Assembly: GCF_018403245.1 (NCBI RefSeq)
Contig: NZ_BOSH01000001.1
Coordinates: 62,001 to 126,000 of the forward strand
Direction: 5' to 3'
DNA: 64,000 nucleotides
Source: Paenibacillus sp. J2TS4
Lineage (GTDB): Bacteria > Bacillota > Bacilli > Paenibacillales > NBRC-103111
Shown here: one piece after another, positions 1 through 9,170 of the stretch
How the letters are laid out: every line of letters begins with the position of its first letter
Numbering within the stretch: position 1 is the first letter of the stretch
The notes under the pieces: generated by a model
Database searches by the model: none
What the model was told of the DNA's origin: nothing
Seen by the model: the letters and a program-made list of their open reading frames with translations, nothing else
Translations under genes and position numbers: made by a program

Positions 1-1281
1 GACGTGCCGAATCCACAGGGCTTGACGGCAGAAGTAAAAGTGGTCGTCAGGCCATCTGAGCCGGACCCCAAATCACCGATCTGGCCGAATGGCAGTGAAC
101 TGACGGTTTCAGATATCACCAAAACAAGCGTAAAATTATCCTGGCCAGAAGCGCAGGATACCAACGGGGTGATCGGTTACCGCATCTATGTCGACAGCAG
201 GGAAGCTCAGACCGTTACCGGCAGCGTGTACGAACAAACTGTCACAGGTCTAATAGAAGGTACGACCTATACGTTTACCGTCATGGCGTTCAACGCGGCG
301 GGGAACGAGAGCGAGCCGCTCAGCGCCAAAGCGATGATTGACCGGTCTTCGAGTGGTGGAGGTGGAGGCGGCGGAAACTCTGGCGGCGAAGGCCCAGGCA
401 GTGGTTCCGGAGGGGGCCGTGCGTTATCCAGTAACGCCGATTTGGAAGAGTTGCATGTGTGGGCAAAGGAGATGAAGTTGGGGCTAAGCCCCTACTTTAC
501 TTCCGCTACAACGAGCTATACAACCCGAACGGAAGCTGAGCAAGTTGAAATTACTGTAAAACCGGCCCATTCCGCGGCCAAAGTGATGTTGAAAGATCAA
601 GTGATCACGGACAAAACGAAAGTACATCTGGAGGAAGGCGGCAATAAGTTGGTGTTGGTCATCCAGGCGGAGAATGGAAACAAGAAGGAGTATACGCTGA
701 ACATTCACCGTGAAACGCCAAAGCCATCCGAACCGGAAATTCATTTTTCCGACATTGTTGGCCACTGGGCAGAGAGCTACGTCAAGCGCTCCGCGGCGAA
801 GGGTATTGTCAGCGGATATCCAGATGGAACGTTCAAGCCTAGTCGTTCCGTTACCCGAGCGGAGTTTACGGTAATGCTGTTTAGCGCCTTGCAGTTGGAG
901 GAAGATGACACAACGCTCACGTTCATCGATCAAGATCAAATCGGAACATGGGCGAAGCAAACAGTCGCCAAAGCAGTAAAAGCCGGCATTGTCAGCGGAT
1001 ATGGGGATGGCAGCTTCCGGCCGAATGGGCTGATCACCCGAGCAGAAATGGCAGTAATGATCGCCCGAGCGCTGAAACTGCCGCGCAAAGCAAATATTGT
1101 AACTGGCTTTGCCGATGATGAAGAGATTCCGGAGTGGGCAAAGGGCTCTGTGGAAGTGATTCGTGAACTGGGCATCACCAGCGGTCGTGAAGGAAATCGT
1201 TTCGTGCCGAACGATAAGGCAACTCGTGCAGAAGCGACAGCCATGCTCATCCGAATGCTGGAACGAAAAGAAAATCAATAA
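1..1281 (+). CDS. S-layer-anchored surface protein, 3' part (5' end outside window)
   Basis: The reading frame is open from the first base, so the gene starts upstream of the window. From the N-terminal side the visible part has the tail of an Ig-like (Big_4) repeat, a fibronectin type III domain (about residues 27-110), a Gly/Ser-rich linker (about 113-140), a cadherin-like beta-sandwich domain (about 142-238) and three SLH domains (about 246-420) with the usual WA...GI..GY.DG.F.P....TRAE pattern. SLH domains bind pyruvylated secondary cell-wall polymer, so the protein is probably displayed on the cell surface. The fibronectin part is almost identical in sequence to that of the next gene, which points to recent duplication or gene conversion. 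The ligand or function of the missing head is unknown. Confidence 0.93.
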   Translation, partial: DVPNPQGLTAEVKVVVRPSEPDPKSPIWPNGSELTVSDITKTSVKLSWPEAQDTNGVIGYRIYVDSREAQTVTGSVYEQTVTGLIEGTTYTFTVMAFNAAGNESEPLSAKAMIDRSSSGGGGGGGNSGGEGPGSGSGGGRALSSNADLEELHVWAKEMKLGLSPYFTSATTSYTTRTEAEQVEITVKPAHSAAKVMLKDQVITDKTKVHLEEGGNKLVLVIQAENGNKKEYTLNIHRETPKPSEPEIHFSDIVGHWAESYVKRSAAKGIVSGYPDGTFKPSRSVTRAEFTVMLFSALQLEEDDTTLTFIDQDQIGTWAKQTVAKAVKAGIVSGYGDGSFRPNGLITRAEMAVMIARALKLPRKANIVTGFADDEEIPEWAKGSVEVIRELGITSGREGNRFVPNDKATRAEATAMLIRMLERKENQ

Positions 1282-1415
1282 GGATTTATAGAAAAAAATT
1301 ATGTTACGGCTGAAGACACTTCTCTCCGACCGTAACTGCTTATACAACTTTTGCAAATTGAATAATATTTAAAAGTCTGCACGCTCGCTTGTATGGTAAA
1401 GGAGTAGATAGAAGA

Positions 1416-1452
1416 CATTAAAGCCTCTACCTGAGATGGTGAGGCTTTAATG
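1416..1452. other. Perfect 12-bp inverted repeat, hairpin
   Basis: The arms CATTAAAGCCTC (1416-1427) and GAGGCTTTAATG (1441-1452) are exact complements and can extend through a one-base bulge into ACC/GGT. No strong T-run follows, so it may be a weak bidirectional terminator for the SLH gene or an RNA structure. Confidence 0.5.
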
Positions 1453-1548
1453 TTAGAACAACAATGATCTTGAAGGCTAAAGGAACTATCGATTTAATCA
1501 TTGATAAAATAACGATTGACGGAAAACCCAAGCATTGTTGAAATCGAC

Positions 1549-1580
1549 GCACCTACATCTAGAGATGGGTGCTTTTTGTT
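1549..1580 (+). terminator. Rho-independent terminator
   Basis: GCACC-ta-CATCT-ag-AGATG-GGTGC forms a stem with a two-base bulge and is followed by TTTTTGTTG. It lies in the noncoding stretch after the first SLH gene and would stop + strand read-through. Nothing else is recognisable between 1282 and about 1820. Confidence 0.7.
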
Positions 1581-1828
1581 GTGTAGCAATCCTTTTGATC
1601 TAAGAAGAGGCACGATAAAAAATGAGACATAATTGGGACTAGCAACAAAGGATTTTATATTACCATTATTATTAGATATGTTTCGCATCATTTATAGGAA
1701 TTGGAAAAGGGAAGTATGATGAAAGATTTATTGTACAGCAAGCAATTGCGAGTCTTGATGGCCGCACATCTACGTAAGGGAATTTTCGGGCCCAAAATAG
1801 CTACCAATAGGACAACAGCAAAAAGCGG

Positions 1829-2115
1829 TAAGATCATTTATTTGTCAAACAAAATGCTACTGGGGATGGAACGAGCTGGGAGAAATCCGCCCGGAGATTT
1901 GCACACTGCACTCGTGCAAGAAGCAGTTTAGCGATCAAGTGTGGGTCTATGCCGGGATATGTATCAAATCATTGAGGATGATACGAAAACTCGTACATTC
2001 AAATGAAAAAAGCGTTCGGACCTTTGGCAGCTTTCGTGCGGATGCTTCTGGTGAAACAGGTATGCTCGATCGCGATTGGGAAGTGTATCCGATAGTGTCA
2101 GATGATCGTGGTTAA
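1829..2115 (+). pseudogene. Decayed beta-helix-type surface protein fragment
   Basis: No intact frame spans this stretch, but three frames in turn carry pieces that resemble one protein type. They are NATGDGTSWEKSAR near 1849, FSDQVWVYAG near 1927, and FRADASGETGMLDRDWEVYP near 2040, ending at the TAA near 2115. The order 'N.TGDGTSW..A..DL..AL / GD.VWVYAG / FRG.A..ET...RDW...P' is typical of the start of secreted right-handed beta-helix proteins. Small indels separate the pieces. The open stretch of 76 codons at 1701-1931 covers only part and mixes frames, so I do not treat it as a gene. The family assignment is from memory of the motif order and is moderately sure. Confidence 0.5.
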
Positions 2116-2223
2116 GATCATCTCTATTATGTATTTTATCATAATTAACTATATTGGTTCTGAGATGAGAATTATTAACACATCCATTTATGGAAAATAA
2201 GTTGTAATAGGGGGATTTTTTAA

Positions 2224-5200
2224 ATGGTAAAGAGAGTTTTAAGCTTGCTACTAATCATTATTTTAGTAATTAGTGCATTTCCTCTTGGAGTATTTGCAGA
2301 GGAAATGCAATTAGAAGAGCCTATTGCGCCAATTGTCCAAAACTCTGCAGACAAAGGAATAATTATTGTAAAACATTTAGTTCAAGGTAGTGATTATCCA
2401 CTTAGACACGAACAAATTACAAGGAGCCTAGGAACTCATACAGTATATGCCAACGATATACCAGACTGGGTCTTGGCAGAGCCTGATAGAGCAAAGGAAG
2501 TAACTTTAAGTTATAAAGACGAAATTGTAACAGTAGTGTTTTATTACAAAAAGGACATCTATGGAGGGGACTTTGAATTTGATGAAAGTACTGGGACTAT
2601 AATTAATTATAGAGATAATATGGGTACTAAACCAGATGTGGTAATTCCTGAAACGATAAGGGGAGTTCCGGTAAAGAAAATTGGAGGAGAGGCTTTTAGG
2701 GGGAAAAATTTAACGAGTGTTGTCATACCTAATGGTGTGATTGAAATTGGGGAAAGTGCATTTTTTGGAAATAAACTGGTAAGTGTTACGATACCTGATA
2801 CTGTTGTTTCTATTGGTAATCAGGCTTTTATGGCTAATCAATTAACGAGTATTACCATACCAAATAGTGTTACGACTATTGGCAATAAGGCTTTTCAGGG
2901 TAATCAACTAGAAAATGTAACTATTAATCATGCTGTTACGATTGGAAACTGGGCCTTTTATAAAAACAAATTGGAGAACATCACTATCCCCGATGGAGTC
3001 ACAACCATAGGTGAGGGAGCCTTTAACCAAAACCAATTAAAAAATGTCAATTTACCAAATACTCTCGTTAGTATTGAAAATCAAGCCTTTATGAGTAATC
3101 AACTAAAGGAGATTACGATACCTGATAGTGTTACAAGCATTGGCGAATGGGCATTTTATGGGAATCAACTAGAAAGCGCTACTTTATCCAATAATCTTAC
3201 TAGAATAGGGAATAATGCCTTTTCCACGAATAAATTAGAAAATGTTACGATACCCGAAGGTGTTACTAGTATTGGAGGTTATGCATTTTTAAACAATCAA
3301 CTGACAAGCATTGATATTCCAGAAAGTGTGACTGAAATTTCAAAAGGTGCTTTTGCCAATAATCAGATTAAAAATATTACTGTTCGTAGTAGTATTCCTA
3401 ACTTTGATACCAGTGCTTTTAGTGGTAATCCTGTACAGTATCTTTCCCTACCAGGGGATATTGATAATCCTAATTTTTCAGATGGTATTATTAATCTTTT
3501 GCCCTCTGAAATCATCATAGTAACTGATGAAAATAGCCCTGTTCACACATTTGCTGTAAATAAAGGAAGAGCCGTACAACTAATAGGTAAAACTATAACC
3601 TTCGACTTAAAAGGTGGGCAAGGAGGTTTCCCTTCCCATACGGTTAGTTTAGGAGAGCCTTTAGTTAAACCTGAAGTTATTCCTACTAAAAAGAATGCTG
3701 TGTTTAAGAATTGGCAAGTAAGCTGGGGCTCTGTTTATGATTTTAGAAATGTAACTGAGAATATAACCATTTTTGCAGAGTGGGAAGAAACCATCCCTGA
3801 CACTGGGACAATTAAAGTCAATTACATAGATATGGACACAACTAACATTATAGAAACGGAAACATTAGAGGAAGAACTAGGAACCCACACAGTAAATGCT
3901 AAAGAAATAGCAGGCTATACCTTAGCAGATGAGACTAGTAAACAAGTAACTTTAACTACTAAAGACGAAGAAGTAACAGTAGAATTTAAGTACAAGAAGG
4001 ATCAATTCGAATTTGATGAAAGTACGGGTACGATAACTAAATATATAGGTACTGAACAAAACGTAGTCATCCCTGAAATGATTAAGGGGGTAGGTGTGGT
4101 AAAAATAGGGGATGCTGCTTTTAAGGAAAAGAAACTACAAAGTGTTGTTATCCCAAATACCGTAACTATTATTGGAAATGAAGCCTTTTCTGGTAACCAG
4201 TTAAAAGAAGTTTATATCCCAAATAGCGTGACAAGTATTGGCGATAAAGCATTTGAGTATAATCACCTAGAGAATGTTACCATAGCGGATAGTGTAGCTA
4301 GTATTGGAAATTATGCATTTATGGCAAATGTGCTAACAGATATTACTATTCCTACTAGTTTAACTAAGCTTAATGTAGGTGTTTTTGCTAGAAATCAGCT
4401 TAAAAATGTCATTATACCAAGCAATGTAACCAGTATTGAGGATATTGCATTTTTCAGTAATCCTTTAGAATATATTTCAATACCTAAGAATACTACCTAT
4501 ATTCACAAGTCCTATGATGCTATCCCTAACCCGGCTATCATCATTGCGGAAGAAAATAGCCCTGCTCATACATGGGCTACAGAGATCGGTAAACCAATCC
4601 AATTAGTAGGGAAAACAGCCACCTATAATCTAAATGGTGGAGAAGGAGATTTCCCTTCCCATACAGTCGGATTTGGGGATCCTTTAGTTAAACCTGAAGC
4701 CACCCCTACTAAAGAAAATGCATATTTCTGGTACTGGCGAATAAACTTAGATTCTGATTCTAATTATGATTTTAGATCTGTAACAGAGGATATCACCATT
4801 TATGCAGAATGGGAAGAAATATTGCCGGATACAGCTACCATTTATGTAAGCCATAAAGCTGTGGATACCAATGAAGAATTAGAAGTAGAAACACTAACGA
4901 AGGAACTAGGAACTCACACAGTACATTCGAAAGAATTTGCAGGCTATATTTTAGCAGATGATGCTAGTAAGGACGTAACTTTGTCTACTAAAGATGAAGA
5001 AGTATTAGTAGAGTTTAAGTACAAGAAAGATCCATTTGAATTTGATGAAAGTACAGGAACGATAACAGGCTATACAGGTACCGAACTAAACGTAGTAATC
5101 CCAGAAACTATTAGGGGAGTAAGTGTAATAAATATAGGAGATCATGCTTTTAAGGGGAAACAACTGCAAAGTGTTGTTCTACCCGATAGTGTTACTAGTA

Positions 5201-8200
5201 TTAGGGAACATGCATTTTCACAAAATCAACTAAAAAATATTATTATACCTGATGGTGTTATTGACATTGGAATGTATGCATTTTCCCAGAATGAACTTAC
5301 AGCCGTCAGCATCCCAAATGGTATTACCAGCGTTGCAAGTGGTTCATTCTCACAGAATCAACTTAAAAATGTTGTTATTCCCGATAGTGTAACTAGTATA
5401 GGGGAATATGCATTTTCACAGAATCAACTAAAAAATATTGTTATACCAGATAGTGTTACTGACATTGGAATTTATGCATTTTATGATAATCATCTAACAG
5501 ATATAAATATTCCATATGGTATGACAAAGATTTCTAATGGAACTTTTAAGAAAAATCAGCTTACAAATGTTATTGTTCCTAATAACATCATAAAAATAAA
5601 TAATGATGCTTTTTATGAAAATCCTTTAGAGTATATTTCAATATCTAGTAGTACTACCGATATTTATTATAAGGAGAATGCTTATCCTGACGTAATTCCA
5701 AGCTCAACCATCATAATAGCAGAAGAAAACAGCGCAGCCCATACTTGGGGTACAAAAAAAGGGATGGCAATACAATTAGTAGGCAAAACGGCAACCTTTG
5801 ATTTAAAGGGTGGGCAAGGCAATTTCCCTTCCCATACAGTTAAATTAGGAGAACCTTTAACCAAACCTGAAACGATTCCTACTAAAAAGGATGCTGTTTT
5901 TAAAAATTGGCTAGTAGACTCTGACATTGTTTACGATTTTAGAAATATAACCGAGGATATAACCATTTTCGCAGAGTGGGAAGAAGCAATCTCAGCTACA
6001 GCAACAATCATAGTCAAGCATGTAGATGTAGACACCAAGGCAGGACTAGAAACGGAAACATTAACGAAGGAACTAGGAACTTACACAATAAATGCCAAAA
6101 CAATTGCGGGCTATACTTTGGCAGATGATGCTAGTAAGGAAGTAACTCTAACAACTAAAGACGAAGTTGCAACACTAGAGTTTAATTATAAGAAGAACCC
6201 ATCGGTGCAAAGCGTCGAGTCGCTTGCTGACATCGAGGTTTCCTATGGTACGGAACGTTCGGCTCTGCCATTACCGTCCAGCGTTCAAGTCACGTTAAGC
6301 GATCAAACTAACCGAAGTCTTGGTGTATCGTGGGACGATGGAAACCCGGCCTATAACGGCAATACAACTGGAGAGTATACGTTCACTGGGACACTGGCAC
6401 AGGACGTAGCTAATCCGCAGAATTTGACCGCGCAAGTGAAAGTGGTCGTGAACCCGAAACCAGCAGAGCCTCCAGTTGTATCAAGTGTTGAGTCTCTCGA
6501 CGATATCGAGGTAGCCTATGGTACGGAACGTTCAGCTCTGCCATTGCCATTTACGGTTCAGGTTACACTAAGCGATCAAACTAGCCAAAGCCTCGGTGTC
6601 ACGTGGGACGACGGAACCCCAGTATATAACGGCAATACAGCCGGAGAGTATACGTTCACTGGAACACTGGCGCAGGACGTGTCGAATCCGCAGGGCTTGA
6701 CGGCGGAAGTGAAAGTGGTCGTGAACCCGAAACCAGCAGAGCCTCCAGTTGTATCAAGCGTTGAGTCTCTCGACGATATCGAGGTAGCCTATGGTACGGA
6801 ACGTTCAGCTCTGCCATTGCCATCCACGGTTCAGGTTACACTAAGCGATCAAACTAACCGAAGCCTTGGTGTAACGTGGGATGATGGAAGCCCTGCATAT
6901 AACGGTAACACAGCTAGAGAGTATACTTTTACTGGCACGCTGTCACAGGACGTGTCGAATCCGCAGGGATTGACGGCGAAAGTGAAAGTGGTCGTGAACC
7001 CGAAACCAGCAGAGCCTCCAGTTGTATCAAGCATTGAGTCGCTCAACGATATCGAGGTTTCCTATGGTACGGGACATTCAGCTTTGCCATTGCCATCTAC
7101 GGTTCAGGTTACACTAAGCGATCAAACTAACCGAAGCCTTGGTGTATCATGGGATGATGGAATCCCGGCATATAACGGTAACACAGCTAGAGAGTATACT
7201 TTTACTGGCACGCTGGCACAGGACGTGTCAAATCCGCAGGGCTTGACGGCGAAAGTGAAAGTGGTCGTGCACCCGAAACCAGCAGAGCCTCCAGTTGTAT
7301 CAAGTGTCGAGTCTCTCGACGATATTGAGGTTTCCTACGGTACGGAACGTTCAGCTTTGCCATTGCCATCTACGGTTCAGGTTACACTAAGCGATCATAG
7401 TATTCGAAACCTTGGTGTCACGTGGGATGATGGAAGCCCGGCATATAACGGCAATACAGCCGAAGAGTATATGTTCACTGGAACACTGGCACAGGACGTG
7501 CCTAATCCGCAGGGCTTGACAGCGAAAGTAAAAGTGGTCGTCAGGCCATCTGAGCCGGACCCCAAATCACCGATCTGGCCGAATGGCAGTGAACTGACGG
7601 TTTCGGATATCACCAAAACAAGCGTAAAACTATCCTGGCCAGAAGCGCAGGATACCAACGGGGTGATCGGTTACCGCATCTATGTCGACAGCAGGGAAGC
7701 TCAGACCGTTACCGGCAGCGTGTACGAACAAACTGTCACAGGTCTGACAGCAGGCACCGCCTATACGTTTACCGTCAAAGCGTTCAACGCAGTCGGGAGC
7801 GAAAGTGAGCCGCTCAGCGCCAAAGCAACGACTGCCCGATCATCGAGTGGCGGAGGAGGCGGTTCAGGTGGTGGTTTCGGAGGCGGCCGCACGTTATCGG
7901 GCAATGCTGATCTTGTTGATCTGCAAGTATGGGTGGGCGGCAAGAAGCTGAAGCTCAGCCCATCATTTGATTCGGGAACGACAGGTTATACAGCTCGTAC
8001 AGAAGCCGAGCAGATCGAGATTGTGGCGAAAGAGGCGTACTCTGCAGCTAAAGTGATATTGAAGGATAAAGTCATTACGGATAGAATTAAGGTAAATCTG
8101 GATGAAGGCGACAATACGTTTGTGTTGACGGTACAGGCGGAGAATGGTACGAAGAAGAAATACAGGCTGACCATTTACCGTGAAACACTTAAGGGCTCCG

Positions 8201-8745
8201 AGCTAGTTATCGAATTTACCGACATCGCTGGTCACTGGGCAGAGAGCAATATCAAGCGTGCCGCGGCGAAAAGCATCGTAAGTGGTTACCCGGATGGAAC
8301 GTACAATCCGAACCATCCCGTCACCCGGGCAGAGTTTACGGTAATGCTGTTTGGTGCCTTGCAGTTGGAGGAAGATGGCGCAACGCTCACGTTCACCGAT
8401 CAAGATCAAATCGGAACATGGGCGAAGCAAACAGTCGCCAAAGCAGTAAAAGCTGGTATTGTCAGCGGATATGGAGATGGCAGCTTTCGACCAAATGCGC
8501 AGATCACCCGTGCAGAAATGGTAGTCATGATCGCTCGAGCGCTGAAACTGCCGCCCAAAGAAAATATTGCAACTGGCTTTGCCGATGATGAAGCGATTCC
8601 GGAATGGGCAAAGGGCGCTGTAGAAGCGATTCGTGAACTGGGCATCACCAGCGGTCGTGAAGGAAATAAGTTCGTTCCGGATGACAAGGCGACGAGAGCG
8701 GAAGCGGCGACTATTTTGATCAGGATGTTAGATATCCAAAAATAA
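2224..8745 (+). CDS. Giant SLH surface protein with BspA-type leucine-rich repeats (2173 aa)
   Basis: An AGGGGG ribosome site precedes the ATG by about 9 bases. A signal peptide (about residues 1-25) is followed by three rounds of MucBP-like domain, BspA/LRR_5-type leucine-rich block (pattern VTIPDSVTSIGEYAF) and Listeria-Bacteroides-type repeat (about 50-525, 528-870, 872-1258) and a fourth MucBP-like unit. Then come five Big_4 Ig-like repeats (about 1328-1779), one fibronectin III domain (1779-1869), a Gly-rich linker, a cadherin-like domain (about 1889-1989) and three SLH domains (1993-2172). LRR_5 and MucBP-like domains in this arrangement are often found in adhesins, so a role in attachment is likely but inferred. 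Base composition changes sharply near 6200, where the AT-rich head meets the GC-richer tail shared with its neighbours. Confidence 0.94.
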   Translation: MVKRVLSLLLIIILVISAFPLGVFAEEMQLEEPIAPIVQNSADKGIIIVKHLVQGSDYPLRHEQITRSLGTHTVYANDIPDWVLAEPDRAKEVTLSYKDEIVTVVFYYKKDIYGGDFEFDESTGTIINYRDNMGTKPDVVIPETIRGVPVKKIGGEAFRGKNLTSVVIPNGVIEIGESAFFGNKLVSVTIPDTVVSIGNQAFMANQLTSITIPNSVTTIGNKAFQGNQLENVTINHAVTIGNWAFYKNKLENITIPDGVTTIGEGAFNQNQLKNVNLPNTLVSIENQAFMSNQLKEITIPDSVTSIGEWAFYGNQLESATLSNNLTRIGNNAFSTNKLENVTIPEGVTSIGGYAFLNNQLTSIDIPESVTEISKGAFANNQIKNITVRSSIPNFDTSAFSGNPVQYLSLPGDIDNPNFSDGIINLLPSEIIIVTDENSPVHTFAVNKGRAVQLIGKTITFDLKGGQGGFPSHTVSLGEPLVKPEVIPTKKNAVFKNWQVSWGSVYDFRNVTENITIFAEWEETIPDTGTIKVNYIDMDTTNIIETETLEEELGTHTVNAKEIAGYTLADETSKQVTLTTKDEEVTVEFKYKKDQFEFDESTGTITKYIGTEQNVVIPEMIKGVGVVKIGDAAFKEKKLQSVVIPNTVTIIGNEAFSGNQLKEVYIPNSVTSIGDKAFEYNHLENVTIADSVASIGNYAFMANVLTDITIPTSLTKLNVGVFARNQLKNVIIPSNVTSIEDIAFFSNPLEYISIPKNTTYIHKSYDAIPNPAIIIAEENSPAHTWATEIGKPIQLVGKTATYNLNGGEGDFPSHTVGFGDPLVKPEATPTKENAYFWYWRINLDSDSNYDFRSVTEDITIYAEWEEILPDTATIYVSHKAVDTNEELEVETLTKELGTHTVHSKEFAGYILADDASKDVTLSTKDEEVLVEFKYKKDPFEFDESTGTITGYTGTELNVVIPETIRGVSVINIGDHAFKGKQLQSVVLPDSVTSIREHAFSQNQLKNIIIPDGVIDIGMYAFSQNELTAVSIPNGITSVASGSFSQNQLKNVVIPDSVTSIGEYAFSQNQLKNIVIPDSVTDIGIYAFYDNHLTDINIPYGMTKISNGTFKKNQLTNVIVPNNIIKINNDAFYENPLEYISISSSTTDIYYKENAYPDVIPSSTIIIAEENSAAHTWGTKKGMAIQLVGKTATFDLKGGQGNFPSHTVKLGEPLTKPETIPTKKDAVFKNWLVDSDIVYDFRNITEDITIFAEWEEAISATATIIVKHVDVDTKAGLETETLTKELGTYTINAKTIAGYTLADDASKEVTLTTKDEVATLEFNYKKNPSVQSVESLADIEVSYGTERSALPLPSSVQVTLSDQTNRSLGVSWDDGNPAYNGNTTGEYTFTGTLAQDVANPQNLTAQVKVVVNPKPAEPPVVSSVESLDDIEVAYGTERSALPLPFTVQVTLSDQTSQSLGVTWDDGTPVYNGNTAGEYTFTGTLAQDVSNPQGLTAEVKVVVNPKPAEPPVVSSVESLDDIEVAYGTERSALPLPSTVQVTLSDQTNRSLGVTWDDGSPAYNGNTAREYTFTGTLSQDVSNPQGLTAKVKVVVNPKPAEPPVVSSIESLNDIEVSYGTGHSALPLPSTVQVTLSDQTNRSLGVSWDDGIPAYNGNTAREYTFTGTLAQDVSNPQGLTAKVKVVVHPKPAEPPVVSSVESLDDIEVSYGTERSALPLPSTVQVTLSDHSIRNLGVTWDDGSPAYNGNTAEEYMFTGTLAQDVPNPQGLTAKVKVVVRPSEPDPKSPIWPNGSELTVSDITKTSVKLSWPEAQDTNGVIGYRIYVDSREAQTVTGSVYEQTVTGLTAGTAYTFTVKAFNAVGSESEPLSAKATTARSSSGGGGGSGGGFGGGRTLSGNADLVDLQVWVGGKKLKLSPSFDSGTTGYTARTEAEQIEIVAKEAYSAAKVILKDKVITDRIKVNLDEGDNTFVLTVQAENGTKKKYRLTIYRETLKGSELVIEFTDIAGHWAESNIKRAAAKSIVSGYPDGTYNPNHPVTRAEFTVMLFGALQLEEDGATLTFTDQDQIGTWAKQTVAKAVKAGIVSGYGDGSFRPNAQITRAEMVVMIARALKLPPKENIATGFADDEAIPEWAKGAVEAIRELGITSGREGNKFVPDDKATRAEAATILIRMLDIQK

Positions 8746-8750
8746 GCTGG

Positions 8751-8796
8751 AACAACGCGGAGTTTCCAGAAAGGGATTCTTCGCGTTGTTTTTTCT
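8751..8796 (+). terminator. Rho-independent terminator of the LRR-SLH gene
   Basis: AACAACGCG (8751-8759) pairs with CGCGTTGTT (8782-8790), followed by a T-run. The hairpin resembles the one after the third SLH gene, so gene and terminator were probably duplicated together. Confidence 0.8.
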
Positions 8797-8879
8797 AGTT
8801 GGACAAAACGATTAGAGGACTGTGTGGCAACTTTTCATGATACTACATATCACCGGGCCAAGAATTTCCTCTGTCGCAG

Positions 8880-9110
8880 TAAGCGGCCAATTCGCAGAAC
8901 TTGACTGTGGAAATAAAAGTGATCGTCAACCGAAGCAAACAGAGACCAAAACGTCGACATGGCCAAAAAAAATACGTTTACCATTAAGGCATAAACGATA
9001 CTGCGAAAGTGAGTGAGCCGCTCAGCACCAAAGCAATGACCGCCAAATCTTAGGGTGGTAAAGGAGGTAGTTCAGGTGTCGATCGTTCAGGCCGGGAATC
9101 GTGAAACTTT
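8880..9110 (+). pseudogene. Relic of an SLH-protein tail (Ig/fibronectin/Gly-linker)
   Basis: Broken frames repeat parts of the neighbouring SLH genes: QNLTVEIKVIVNRS near 8896 matches the end of the Ig-like repeat, KVSEPLSTKAMTAKS near 9006-9050 matches the end of the fibronectin domain, and GGKGGSSG matches the Gly linker. Stops interrupt all three, and the cadherin-like and SLH parts are missing. This is a deleted extra copy lying between two live paralogues. Confidence 0.7.
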
Positions 9111-9170
9111 ATTACAGACTGATCGGAAAATCAATTTCACCAGACGAATTAAACAGGAGTTGACAATAGG

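Noticed and set aside
484..1356. Long minus-strand open frame across the first SLH gene
   Set aside because: It lies opposite a clearly coding gene, reads as Arg/His/Cys-rich nonsense, and recurs opposite the other SLH genes (for example 8203-8430 and 11964-12404) only because the DNA is repeated.
1494..1691. 65-codon minus-strand frame between SLH genes
   Set aside because: It covers the terminator hairpin at 1549-1572 and has no ribosome site or recognisable content.
1701..1931. 76-codon + strand open frame
   Set aside because: Its second half is an out-of-frame reading of a beta-helix relic; better explained as part of a pseudogene.
6200..7560. Tandem DNA repeats resembling a CRISPR or satellite array
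   Set aside because: The units are about 270 bases, in frame, and encode Ig-like domains; no short repeats with unique spacers were seen anywhere in the window.
8822..9016. 64-codon + strand open frame
   Set aside because: It reads through a decayed SLH-tail copy in a wrong frame.
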